Shown here: positions 50,442 through 61,984 of the stretch, in pieces
Layout of the letters: the number at the start of each line of letters is the position of its first letter
Position numbering within the stretch: the stretch's first letter is position 1
Assembly (NCBI GenBank): GCA_001897745.1
Contig: MKUH01000019.1
Span: 359,347-423,346, forward strand
Origin: Candidatus Accumulibacter sp. 66-26
GTDB lineage: Bacteria; Pseudomonadota; Gammaproteobacteria; Burkholderiales; Rhodocyclaceae
DNA length: 64,000 bases
Reading direction: 5' to 3'
Notes under the pieces: generated by a model
Databases searched by the model: none
The model's input: only the letters and a program-made list of their open reading frames with translations
Told to the model about the DNA's origin: nothing
Position numbers and translations under genes: made by a program

Positions 50442-51953
50442 ATGCCGCTCGCCATCGTCCACAGCCGAGGACTCGACGGACTCTCCGCTCCGCAAGTCGC
50501 GGTCGAAGTGCATCTGGCCGGCGGCCTGCCCAGCTTCACCCTGGTCGGCCTGCCCGACACCGAGGTCAAGGAAGCGCGCGACCGCGTGCGCGCCGCGCTG
50601 CAGAACGGCGGCTTCGACTTTCCGGCAAAGAGAATCACAGTCAACCTGGCGCCGGCCGATCTGCCCAAGGAATCCGGACGCTTCGACCTGCCGATCGCGC
50701 TCGGCATCCTCGCCGCCTCCGGCCAGCTGCCCGCCCCGGCGCTCGCCGACTACGAATTCGCCGGCGAGCTGTCGCTCTCCGGCGAACTGCGCCCGATCCG
50801 CGGCGCGCTGGCCATGGCGCTCGCCGCCGGCGACTGCGGCCGCAGCTTCATCCTGCCCGCCGGCAACGCCGGCGAAGCGGCGCTGGCCGGCACCGTGCGC
50901 GTGCTCGGCGCAAGCAGCCTGCTCGGCGTCTGCGCGCACCTCACGGGGCGCGAAGCGCTCGCCGAAAGTGCCGCACACGCCGCCGTGGAGAGCGGCGAAG
51001 GCAACGAGGGAGCCGAACTCCCCGACCTCGCCGACGTGCGCGGCCAGACGCAGGCCAAGCGGGCGCTCGAAATCGCCGCCGCCGGCGCGCATTCGCTGCT
51101 GCTCGCCGGCCCGCCCGGCACCGGCAAGTCGATGCTCGCCAGCCGCCTGCCCGGCCTGCTGCCGCCGCTGTCGCAGGAAGCGGCGCTGGCCTCGGCCGCC
51201 GTCCTCTCGCTGGCCGGGCAGTTCCGCCCGGCAAGATTCAGACAGCCAGCGTGGAGAGCCCCCCACCACACATCTTCGGCCGCCGCCCTGGTCGGTGGCG
51301 GCGCCGTGCCGCGTCCCGGCGAGATATCCCTGGCGCACGAGGGCGTCTTGTTCCTCGACGAACTCCCGGAGTTCGACCGGCGCGTCCTCGAAGCGCTGCG
51401 CGAGCCGCTCGAAAGCGGGCGCATCCACATTTCGCGCGCCGCGCGGCAGGCCGAATTCCCGGCCCGCTTCCAGCTTGTCGCGGCGATGAACCCCTGCCCC
51501 TGCGGCTATCACGGCGACGCCGGCGGGCGCTGCCGGTGCACGCCGGATCAGGTGCAGCGCTACCGCGCCCGCCTCTCGGGGCCGCTGCTCGACCGCCTCG
51601 ACCTGCAGCTCGAAGTCCCGGCGCTGCCCGCCGACGTCTTGCAGCGCGCCGCCGACGGCGAAAGCTCGGCGACCGTGCGTGCGCGCGTGACCGAGGCGCG
51701 CGAGCGCCAGCTGGCGCGCCAGGGCAAACCCAACGCGCGCCTGTCGACGAAGGAAATCGATCGCCACTGCGCGCCCGACGAGGCCGGCGCCGCGCTGCTC
51801 AAGCAGGCCGCGGCCCGCCTCGCGCTCTCGGCGCGCGCCTACCACCGCACGCTCAAGGTCGCGCGCACGATCGCCGACCTCGCCGCTAGCCCCGCCATCC
51901 AATCGCCCCACATTGCCGAAGCCGTGCAGTACCGCCGCTTCGCCAAGGACTGA
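50442..51953 (+). CDS. comM: ComM/YifB AAA ATPase
   Basis: 503 residues from ATG 50442. N-terminal ChlI-like domain (GLPSFTLVGLPDTEVKEARDRVR split: GLPSFTLVGLPD, EVKEARDRVR), AAA core with Walker A AGPPGTGKS and LFLDELPEF, zinc-like CPCGYHGD..CRC insert, and the Mg-chelatase C-terminal helical domain. Branch-migration helicase in natural transformation. Confidence 0.95.
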   Translation: MPLAIVHSRGLDGLSAPQVAVEVHLAGGLPSFTLVGLPDTEVKEARDRVRAALQNGGFDFPAKRITVNLAPADLPKESGRFDLPIALGILAASGQLPAPALADYEFAGELSLSGELRPIRGALAMALAAGDCGRSFILPAGNAGEAALAGTVRVLGASSLLGVCAHLTGREALAESAAHAAVESGEGNEGAELPDLADVRGQTQAKRALEIAAAGAHSLLLAGPPGTGKSMLASRLPGLLPPLSQEAALASAAVLSLAGQFRPARFRQPAWRAPHHTSSAAALVGGGAVPRPGEISLAHEGVLFLDELPEFDRRVLEALREPLESGRIHISRAARQAEFPARFQLVAAMNPCPCGYHGDAGGRCRCTPDQVQRYRARLSGPLLDRLDLQLEVPALPADVLQRAADGESSATVRARVTEARERQLARQGKPNARLSTKEIDRHCAPDEAGAALLKQAAARLALSARAYHRTLKVARTIADLAASPAIQSPHIAEAVQYRRFAKD

Positions 51954-51954
51954 C

Positions 51955-53148
51955 TTGCCCGATACGCAAAAACCGCCGCGCGGCATCGCGCTCCTGCTCG
52001 CCGCCCTGTCGGCGCTCGGCCCCTTCTCGATCGACACCTACCTGCCGTCCTTCCACGCCATCGGCGAATCGCTGCAGGCGACGCCGCTCGAGGTGCAGCA
52101 GACGCTGAGCGCCTACCTGCTGCCCTTCGCCGTGATGACGCTGTGGCACGGCGCGATCTCCGACGCCTTCGGACGCCGGCGCGTGATCCTCGCCGCGCTC
52201 GTGCTCTTCGGCATCGCCTCGGCCGGCTGCGTGTTCGCCACGCGCATCGAACACCTGTGGCTGCTGCGCGGCCTGCAGGGCATCAGCGCCGGCGCCGGCA
52301 TCGTGATCAGCCGGGCGATCGTTCGCGATCTCTTCGACGGCCCGCCGGCGCAACGCCTGATGTCGCACATCACGATGATGTTCGCGCTGGCGCCGGCCGT
52401 CGCGCCGGTCATCGGCGGCTGGCTGCAGACGCTGTTCGGCTGGCGCTCGGTGTTCGCCTTCCTGGTCCTGATGACCGCCGTCCTCGGCTTCGCCTGCTGG
52501 CGCCTGCTGCCCGAAACGCTGCCGCCGGCGCGCCGCCAGTCGCTGCACGCCGGCTACCTCGGGCGCACCTACTGGAAGGTGCTCAGTTCGCCGCCTTTCC
52601 TCTTCGCCTGCGCGGCGCTCTCGTTCAACTTCGCCGGTTTCTTCATCTACGTACTGTCGGCGCCGGTCTTCCTGATGCGCCATCTGGGCGTTCCGGAAAC
52701 CGGCTTTCTCTGGCTCTTCGGACCGGCGATGCTGGGCCTGATGAGCGGCTCGTGGATCGCCGGGCGGCTGGCCGGCAAGCTCTCGCTGGAACGCACCATC
52801 CTCGCCGGCTACCTCGTGATGGGCTGCGCCGCGGCCTTCAACCTCGGGCTCAACCTCGCGCTGCCGCCGGGCCTGCCGTGGAGCGTCGCGCCGCTCTTCG
52901 TCTATACCCTCGGCATGTCGCTGGCGATGCCCTGCCTGACGCTGCTCGCCCTCGATCCCTTCCCCACGCAGCGCGGTCTCGCCGCGTCCTGCCAGACCTT
53001 CCTGCAGTCGGGTTTCAACGCCGTCGCCGCCGGCCTGCTCGCGCCGCTGCTCTGGGGCTCGACGCTGACCCTGGCGCTCGGCATGGGCGCCCTGATGCTG
53101 GCCGGCGGCGCCGTCGCCTGGCTGCACGCACGCAGCCGCCCGGCCTGA
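51955..53148 (+). CDS. Bcr/CflA-family drug exporter
   Basis: 397 residues, twelve membrane helices, major facilitator. Start TTG 51955 with AAGGA six bases upstream; no ATG precedes the first helix. Motifs: FSIDTYLPSFHAIG, GAISDAFGRRRVIL and LRGLQGISAGAGIVISRAIVRD (split: LRGLQGISAGAG, RAIVRDLFDG). Follows comM by one base. Confidence 0.88.
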   Translation: MPDTQKPPRGIALLLAALSALGPFSIDTYLPSFHAIGESLQATPLEVQQTLSAYLLPFAVMTLWHGAISDAFGRRRVILAALVLFGIASAGCVFATRIEHLWLLRGLQGISAGAGIVISRAIVRDLFDGPPAQRLMSHITMMFALAPAVAPVIGGWLQTLFGWRSVFAFLVLMTAVLGFACWRLLPETLPPARRQSLHAGYLGRTYWKVLSSPPFLFACAALSFNFAGFFIYVLSAPVFLMRHLGVPETGFLWLFGPAMLGLMSGSWIAGRLAGKLSLERTILAGYLVMGCAAAFNLGLNLALPPGLPWSVAPLFVYTLGMSLAMPCLTLLALDPFPTQRGLAASCQTFLQSGFNAVAAGLLAPLLWGSTLTLALGMGALMLAGGAVAWLHARSRPA

Positions 53149-53221
53149 GGAGGCCGCACGGCTGCACCGTCCCTTGCTCTATACTCGATCCAAGCAACGC
53201 TTTTCACGCGGGAGCGCACCC

Positions 53222-53707
53222 TTGTTCAAGAAACTGCTGGCCGGCCTCTGTTCCGGCATCCTCGCCGCCGTCCTGCCGGCCTGCGACTCGGTCAACCTGA
53301 AGGAACTCAAGCCCGGCGTCAGCACCGCCGTCGAGGTGCGCGACCGCATGGGGCCGCCGACGATGGAGTGGAAGGAGGCCGACGGCTCGCTGGTCTGGGA
53401 ATATCCACGCACGCCGGAAGGCGTCGTCAATTACATGATCGTGATCGGCCCCGACAGCGTCCTGCGCGAGGTGCGCCAAGTGCTGACCGAGGAGAACTTC
53501 GCGCGCATCGTCCCCGGCATGAGCCGCGAGGAAGTGCGCCGCCGGCTCGGCAAGCCGGCGCACGAGCTCCATTTCCCGCTCAGGAAGGAGCACGTCTGGG
53601 ACTGGAAGACGAAATCCGAACCCACCCTGGACACTTTCTTCAACGTCCATTTCGACGAAGACGGGCGGGTCGTCAAGACCAGCAGCAATTTCGTCTCGAA
53701 GGGCTGA
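53222..53707 (+). CDS. BamE/SmpA-like outer-membrane lipoprotein
   Basis: 161 residues from TTG 53222 preceded by GGGAG. Lipobox VLPAC (about Cys21). Two short BamE-type repeats: LKPGVSTAVEVRDRMGPP and IVPGMSREEVRRRLGKP, each with the GxxxxxVxxxxGxP pattern. Not the canonical bamE by length, so a paralogue. TATACT at 53180-53185 is a plausible -10 box. Confidence 0.8.
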   Translation: MFKKLLAGLCSGILAAVLPACDSVNLKELKPGVSTAVEVRDRMGPPTMEWKEADGSLVWEYPRTPEGVVNYMIVIGPDSVLREVRQVLTEENFARIVPGMSREEVRRRLGKPAHELHFPLRKEHVWDWKTKSEPTLDTFFNVHFDEDGRVVKTSSNFVSKG

Positions 53708-53758
53708 TTCTTCCGCGCGCGCGACGCCAACGGCATTCCGCAAGAGGCGGAAGACGTC

Positions 53759-53764
53759 TATAAT
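53759..53764 (+). promoter_or_regulatory. -10 box for the cytochrome gene
   Basis: Perfect TATAAT 37 bases before ATG 53801, with TTCCGC 17 bases upstream as a weak -35 box. Confidence 0.6.
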
Positions 53765-53800
53765 GCGCGGCTTTAACCCTTTTGTTTGTAAGGGAAATAA

Positions 53801-54496
53801 ATGCGCGCTGTGGCTCACCTCGTCGGCGGCTCCGCCATCCGCACCTGCTGCCTTCTTCTCGCCCTGCTCGCAAGCGCCGTTCCCGCCACGGCGGCCAGTG
53901 CCGCCGGAAGCGCCACGGGAACCGACCTGACGGCGGAACTCGAACTCATCAAGAGCCTCGGCACCTCGGCCGCCAGCCGCGCCAACGCCGTCGCCGAGGG
54001 CAAGAACAACGCTTCGTTCTGCGCCAACTGCCACGGCGAGACGGGCAACAGCAAGTACCCCGAAGTCCCCAATCTGGCCGGCCAGAACCCGGCCTACCTG
54101 CTCGCCCAGATGAAGAAGTTCGAAACCGGCGAGCGCAAGGACGACTTCATGCAGCGCCTGATCAAGATGCTCGGCGACCGCGCGCGCGCCACCGTCGCCC
54201 TCTACTATGCCGAAGCCGGCGTCACGCCCGCGCGCGCGCGGCCCGGCCCGACGGCGGCGCAGGGCGGCGCCCACTTCACCCGCCTGTGCGCGCGCTGCCA
54301 CGGCGACAAGGCACTCGGCTCGGACAGCGTGCCGCGCCTCGCCGGCCAGCAGGCCAAGTACCTGCGTCTTTCGCTCGACCGCTACCGTTCGTCGAGCGGC
54401 GAGCGCTTCTTCCCGCAGATGACCGCGGCCACCGCCCAGATTCCGGCGTCCGACGTCGACGCCGTGGTCGATTACCTGGCCAGCCTGAAGTACTAA
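53801..54496 (+). CDS. Dihaem cytochrome c (c4-like)
   Basis: 231 residues with a signal peptide (to about 35). Two haem sites: CANCH at 74-78 and CARCH at 163-167, each followed by a LAGQ-type segment with later Met ligands (about M103/M123 and M206). Two similar domains, as in cytochrome c4. Periplasmic electron carrier. Start has AGGGAA upstream. Confidence 0.9.
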   Translation: MRAVAHLVGGSAIRTCCLLLALLASAVPATAASAAGSATGTDLTAELELIKSLGTSAASRANAVAEGKNNASFCANCHGETGNSKYPEVPNLAGQNPAYLLAQMKKFETGERKDDFMQRLIKMLGDRARATVALYYAEAGVTPARARPGPTAAQGGAHFTRLCARCHGDKALGSDSVPRLAGQQAKYLRLSLDRYRSSSGERFFPQMTAATAQIPASDVDAVVDYLASLKY

Positions 54497-54584
54497 GACC
54501 ACCCCGCCAAAAGGGCTTTCGGGCTTGACAATCAAGGGCTTGGCGCGTAGATTCCGCGCCTTGCCCGACGTCTTTTCGCCGGGG

Positions 54585-54642
54585 TCGCGCCGATTTGATC
54601 TCAACAGATTGCGGGCGCGTTAGAAATGCCGCTAAAGCGAGG
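54585..54642 (+). ncRNA. SAM-II riboswitch upstream of metH
   Basis: The order TCGCGC-GATTT then ATTGC-GCGCGT, then AAATG and GCTAAA matches the SAM-II aptamer. P1 is CGCGC (54586-54590) with GCGCG (54615-54619); the 3' part supplies the pseudoknot strand. A terminator follows at 54661, so SAM binding probably stops transcription into metH. Confidence 0.82.
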
Positions 54643-54660
54643 CCCGGAATCGAATCCCGA

Positions 54661-54693
54661 AAACCCGTCGAGCTTTGCGCCGACGGGTTTTTT
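54661..54693 (+). terminator. Riboswitch expression-platform terminator
   Basis: AAACCCGTCG / CGACGGGTTT, a 10-bp stem with a 10-base loop, then a T-run. It lies between the SAM-II aptamer and metH with no gene before it, as expected of a transcription attenuator. Confidence 0.85.
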
Positions 54694-54763
54694 GCTTTGC
54701 GCCCGCGCCGCCGCTTCGCGAACGATTTGCCGAACAACTTGCCAGACCGTGAAGGTAACCGCC

Positions 54764-58477
<3,714 letters not shown>

Positions 58478-58512
58478 GCACGCCGGAGACGGGGCAGGGG
58501 CGTCAGCGACTG

Positions 58513-58539
58513 TAAAGATTTCCGTCAACGCGCCGTTGA
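58513..58539 (+). promoter_or_regulatory. Sigma-28-like promoter
   Basis: TAAAGATT, 11-base spacer, GCCGTTGA. The FliA consensus is TAAAGTTT-N11-GCCGATAA: 7 of 8 and 6 of 8 match with exact spacing. It lies 50 bases before ATG 58589. CGTTGAAC (58534-58541) and GTTCAACG further on form an inverted repeat over the leader. Confidence 0.6.
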
Positions 58540-58588
58540 ACAGGGCAGCCCTTGCCGGCATCCCGTTCAACGCCCCGACGGACCGACC

Positions 58589-59017
58589 ATGACCCTGACC
58601 TCCCTGCCCAGCCTCACCGCTGTCCCCTCGTCCCTTCGCCTCGAGAACGGCCAGGGTGTGCTGCAATCCGGACGGCTCGATCTCCAGCGTCCGCAGGCCT
58701 CCATCGAATCGGCACCGGCGCGCGAGCTGCCGGCGGACGCTATCACGCACGGCGAAGCCGTCCGCTACACCCGCGCCCAGATGGAGATGCGCCCGGTCGA
58801 ACGGGCCGACGCCGCGCTGATGAGCGTCGTCGACCCGGACGCCTTTTCCCGCCTGCGCGACGCACTGCAGCAGGACGACGACGGCTGGCGCGCGCTGCTC
58901 GGCAAGTTTTCCAGCCAGATCCCCTCCAATCCGCAGTGGCTGGACGACGCCTACCGGCTGCCCGCAGCCCGCCTGCTCGAACGGACCCGCTACCTGATGG
59001 ACCTCTCGGCCATCTGA
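58589..59017 (+). CDS. Unknown protein behind a sigma-28-like promoter
   Basis: 142 residues, no signal peptide or membrane segment. First half polar and low in structure, second half helical (VVDPDAFSRLRDALQQ onwards). I recognise no family. The promoter suggests expression with late flagellar genes (inference). It stands alone between metH and argC. Confidence 0.6.
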   Translation: MTLTSLPSLTAVPSSLRLENGQGVLQSGRLDLQRPQASIESAPARELPADAITHGEAVRYTRAQMEMRPVERADAALMSVVDPDAFSRLRDALQQDDDGWRALLGKFSSQIPSNPQWLDDAYRLPAARLLERTRYLMDLSAI

Positions 59018-59133
59018 ACGCCGCCGCCGGCGCACACTGGCGGGGCGCCCCGGCGGCGCCGGGATTGCCGCAAACCGCTCCGCGCCGCCTACAATAGGGG
59101 CTTGACTCCTTCAGCACGCACACGGAACCCACC

Positions 59134-60093
59134 ATGACTTTCAAGGTATTCATCGACGGCCGGCACGGCACCACCGGTCTCAAGATCGACGAGCGCCTCG
59201 CGCTCCGCCCGGAAATCGAAATCCTCGCGATCCCCGAAGCCCAGCGCAAGGACCCGGCGGTCAAGGCCGAATACATCAACCAGGCCGACGTCGTCTTCCT
59301 CTGCCTGCCCGACGCCGCCTCGAAGGAGTCCGTCGCGCTGCTGCGCCCGGACAACAAGCGTACCCGCTTCCTCGACGCCTCGACCGCGCACCGCACGAAT
59401 CCCGACTGGGTCTACGGCCTGCCCGAACTGAACGGCGGCCAGCGCGAACGCGTGCGCAAGGCCCAGAAAGTCGCCGTTCCCGGCTGCCACGCCAGCGGCT
59501 TCATCATGCTGATGGCGCCCCTCGTCGCCGGCGGCATCGTGCCGGCCGACTACCCGGCGAGCACCTACTCGATCACCGGCTACAGCGGCGGCGGCAAGGA
59601 AATGATCGCCAGCTACGAGGAGCCGCAGAGCCTGCCCGAAAGCATGAAGAGCCCGCGCTTCTACGCGCTCGGCCTGACCCACAAGCACCTGCCCGAAATG
59701 CAGGCGCAGACCGGTCTCGCGCAAGCGCCGCTATTCACGCCGATCGTCGGCAATTTCGCGCAGGGCATGGTCGTCGCCGTCCCGCTGCTGCCGCGCCTGC
59801 TGGGCAAGAAGGTGACGCCGGCCGACGTGCAGGCCTATTTCGCCGAGTACTACGCCGGCGAGACCTTCGTCAAAGTGATGCCGCTCGACGCCGCGCCGCT
59901 GCTCGACAACGGCTTCCTGCCGGCGACCGCGTGCAACGACACCAACCGCGCCGAAATCTTCGTCTTCGGCCACGGCGAGCAGATCCTGCTCGCCGCGCGC
60001 TTCGACAACCTCGGCAAGGGCGCCTCCGGCGCCGCCATCCAGTGCATGAACATCATGCTCAGGGTGGATGAGGCGACGGGGCTGGCAGTTTAA
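59134..60093 (+). CDS. argC: N-acetyl-gamma-glutamyl-phosphate reductase, type 2
   Basis: 319 residues. NAD(P) motif FIDGRHGTTGL and catalytic Cys118 in VPGCHASGF; SYEEPQ and THKHLPEM patches. Shorter, type-2 ArgC. Third step of arginine synthesis. TACAAT at 59090-59095 is a likely -10 box. Confidence 0.93.
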   Translation: MTFKVFIDGRHGTTGLKIDERLALRPEIEILAIPEAQRKDPAVKAEYINQADVVFLCLPDAASKESVALLRPDNKRTRFLDASTAHRTNPDWVYGLPELNGGQRERVRKAQKVAVPGCHASGFIMLMAPLVAGGIVPADYPASTYSITGYSGGGKEMIASYEEPQSLPESMKSPRFYALGLTHKHLPEMQAQTGLAQAPLFTPIVGNFAQGMVVAVPLLPRLLGKKVTPADVQAYFAEYYAGETFVKVMPLDAAPLLDNGFLPATACNDTNRAEIFVFGHGEQILLAARFDNLGKGASGAAIQCMNIMLRVDEATGLAV

Positions 60094-60126
60094 GGGACGC
60101 CCCGCCGCACGCGAAAAGGACCACGG

Positions 60127-60166
60127 AAAGCGGCCGGAAGCGGAACGCCGCTTCCGGCCGCTTTGC
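60127..60166 (+). terminator. Long-stem terminator after argC
   Basis: 17-bp perfect stem AAAGCGGCCGGAAGCGG / CCGCTTCCGGCCGCTTT with a four-base loop AACG, ending in TTT. Ends argC transcription. Confidence 0.75.
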
Positions 60167-60241
60167 CTTGGGGAGGCCGCCGCGCTTCCCGCCGCCGGAC
60201 GCTCGTCATCCGACCGGCAGCCCCAGCCCGGCACATCGCAT

Positions 60242-60261
60242 CACGCACGCACGCACGCACG
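60242..60261 (+). repeat. (CACG)5 tetranucleotide repeat before ddh
   Basis: Five tandem CACG units, 78 bases upstream of the ddh ATG, in a frame that stays open into ddh from an upstream start near 60168. Change of one unit would shift that frame or alter promoter spacing. Confidence 0.85.
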
Positions 60262-60338
60262 CCGCCGCGAGCTTCAACGTTTTCCCCCTGCGCGGCTATG
60301 CCGCGCTTCACCCACCAGTGCAAGGAAAGGAAGCAATC

Positions 60339-61325
60339 ATGGAACCGCCAATAAGGATCGCCATCGCCGGCCACGGCAACCTCGGACGCGGCGTCGAAGC
60401 CGCCCTCGCCAAGAATCCAGATATGCAGCTCGTCGGCATCTATACCCGCCGCCCGCCCGCGCAACTCGCGCCCCTCCACGCCGGCACCGCCGTGCACGCC
60501 ATGGCCGCGCTGCCCGAGCACGCCGACCGGATCGACGTGCTGATCCTCTGCGGCGGCTCCAAGGAAGACCTGCCCGAACAGGGGCCGGCGCTGGCCGCGC
60601 TGTTCAACACGGTCGACAGCTTCGACACGCACGCACGCATCCCCGAATACTTCGCCGCCGTCGACGCGCCGGCCCGGGCCAACGCCAAGACCGCGCTGAT
60701 TTCCGCCGGCTGGGACCCCGGCATGTTCTCGATCAACCGCGTCATCGGCGAGGCGCTGCTGCCCGACGGCGCGACCTACACCTTCTGGGGCAAGGGATTG
60801 AGCCAGGGCCATTCGGACGCCATCCGCCGCGTTCCCGGCGTCGCCGGCGGCGTGCAGTACACGCTGCCCGTGCCGGAAGCCGTCGAGCAGGTGCGCAACG
60901 GCACGCGCCCGACGCTCGACACGCGCCAGAAGCACACGCGCGAATGCTTCGTCGTGCTCCAGGCGGGCGCCGACGCCGAAGCGGTGCGCCGGACCATCGC
61001 GGGCATGCCGCACTACTTCGCCGACTACGACACCACGGTGAATTTCATCAGCGCCGAGGAACTGCGCCGCGACCACGGCGCGATGCCGCACGGCGGCTTC
61101 GTCATCCGCAGCGGCAATACGTCCGCCGGGAACGCCCAGGTCATCGAATACGGCCTCAAGCTCGACAGCAACCCCGAATTCACCGCCAGCGTGCTGGTCG
61201 CCTACGCGCGCGCCGTGCATCGCCTGCAGCGCGCCGGCCAGTACGGCGCGAAGACCGTGCTCGACGTCCCGCCCGGCCTGCTCTCGCCGAAGAGCGCCGA
61301 GCAACTGCGCGCCGAGCAGCTGTAG
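60339..61325 (+). CDS. ddh: meso-Diaminopimelate dehydrogenase
   Basis: 328 residues from ATG 60339 with AAGGAAAGGAAG upstream. NADP motif AIAGHGNLGRGV, catalytic region CGGSKEDL, DSFDTHARIPEY and SAGWDPGMFSINR, WGKGLSQGHSDAIRR (split: WGKGLSQGH, SDAIRRVPGV). One-step route to meso-DAP from tetrahydrodipicolinate. Uncommon in betaproteobacteria, where the succinylase route prevails. An upstream start is open but lacks support. Confidence 0.9.
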   Translation: MEPPIRIAIAGHGNLGRGVEAALAKNPDMQLVGIYTRRPPAQLAPLHAGTAVHAMAALPEHADRIDVLILCGGSKEDLPEQGPALAALFNTVDSFDTHARIPEYFAAVDAPARANAKTALISAGWDPGMFSINRVIGEALLPDGATYTFWGKGLSQGHSDAIRRVPGVAGGVQYTLPVPEAVEQVRNGTRPTLDTRQKHTRECFVVLQAGADAEAVRRTIAGMPHYFADYDTTVNFISAEELRRDHGAMPHGGFVIRSGNTSAGNAQVIEYGLKLDSNPEFTASVLVAYARAVHRLQRAGQYGAKTVLDVPPGLLSPKSAEQLRAEQL

Positions 61326-61333
61326 CGCACCGC

Positions 61334-61354
61334 GAAGGCCGCGCCGCGGCCTTC
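61334..61354 (+). terminator. Hairpin after ddh
   Basis: 9-bp stem GAAGGCCGC / GCGGCCTTC with a three-base loop, nine bases after the ddh stop, without a T-run. Weak intrinsic terminator at best. Confidence 0.5.
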
Positions 61355-61465
61355 CTTGCCGGCGGCGGCGCGGCACACGAGGCGCCGCGCGCGAACGGCC
61401 TGTGGAACCTGTGGAATTGCTGATTCGGCCCGGGAATTCGAGCCGCAGCGAAACGTAGACGTGAC

Positions 61466-61756
61466 GACGGGGACCGAAGTCCCCGCCGGCTTTTCTTTGG
61501 TGACAAGGCTCAAGCAGCCTCGGCAAAGGCCTTAAGCGGCGATTGCGAAACGCTCATCGTTGGCGTTTAGAGATTTGCTTCATTAACGTCGATCGCCTGA
61601 CGAGTTGCCTGCTCACCTTCGCCCGCCCTGTCGAAACCAGTACACCCCCACCTAAGAATTCCCGGACTTATCGAAAACTCTTCGAACTCTTAGGTGGAGG
61701 TGGCGGGAATCGAACCCGCGTCCAGAACGCCTCCAGATTGCCGGAATTACAACCAT
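61466..61756 (-). ncRNA. ssrA: Circularly permuted (two-piece) tmRNA
   Basis: All parts read on the minus strand. The acceptor piece comes first: T-arm CGCGGGTTCGATTCCCGC and 3' strand CACCTCC (about 61730-61694). Then an intervening loop (61687-61658) inside the inverted repeat CCACCTAAGA / TCTTAGGTGG. Then the 5' end GGGGGTG-TACTGGTTTCGAC (61649 onward). The tag ANDERFAIAA is at 61564-61535 with stop TAA (61534-61532). GGGGGTG pairs with CACCTCC. The coding piece seems to end near a UUCG hairpin (61469-61484). Outer ends are approximate. The CCA tail is not fully encoded (ACCT). Confidence 0.9.
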
Positions 61757-61762
61757 ACGCAG

Positions 61763-61791
61763 AGTATGGGGCCGAAGCCCCCGACTTTCAA
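61763..61791 (-). promoter_or_regulatory. Possible tmRNA promoter
   Basis: Minus-strand TTGAAA, 17-base spacer, CATACT, ending seven bases before the proposed start of the acceptor piece. The region also holds the hairpins GGGGGC-TTCG-GCCCC and CCATAC/GTATGG, so the RNA could start further upstream. Confidence 0.5.
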
Positions 61792-61984
61792 GTGCCCGTT
61801 CCCCGCGCGCCGGGAATTTCGGGCGAATCTGGATGAATCCGGATGAATTCGAGGAAGCCCGGGATTGCGGATCGGGCCGTGCGGATTCGGCGGCGGGCGG
61901 CGCAGAGCGGGGGCGCGACCGCGCGACAACGGCCGTCCCCGCGCACGACCAAGCGCGGCGGGCAAAGCGTCCCCACCTTCCCGT

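Noticed and set aside
54497..54763. Cobalamin riboswitch before metH
   Set aside because: Expected in some metH leaders, but the conserved cobalamin box was not found; the leader matches SAM-II instead.
60242..60261. CRISPR-like array
   Set aside because: Only five 4-base units without spacers; a simple microsatellite.
61694..61730. tRNA gene suggested by a perfect T-arm and acceptor strand
   Set aside because: There is no anticodon arm. The upstream and downstream pieces fit the acceptor half of a permuted tmRNA.
61543..61836. 97-codon plus-strand frame over the tmRNA
   Set aside because: It is antisense to tmRNA and has no family or ribosome site.
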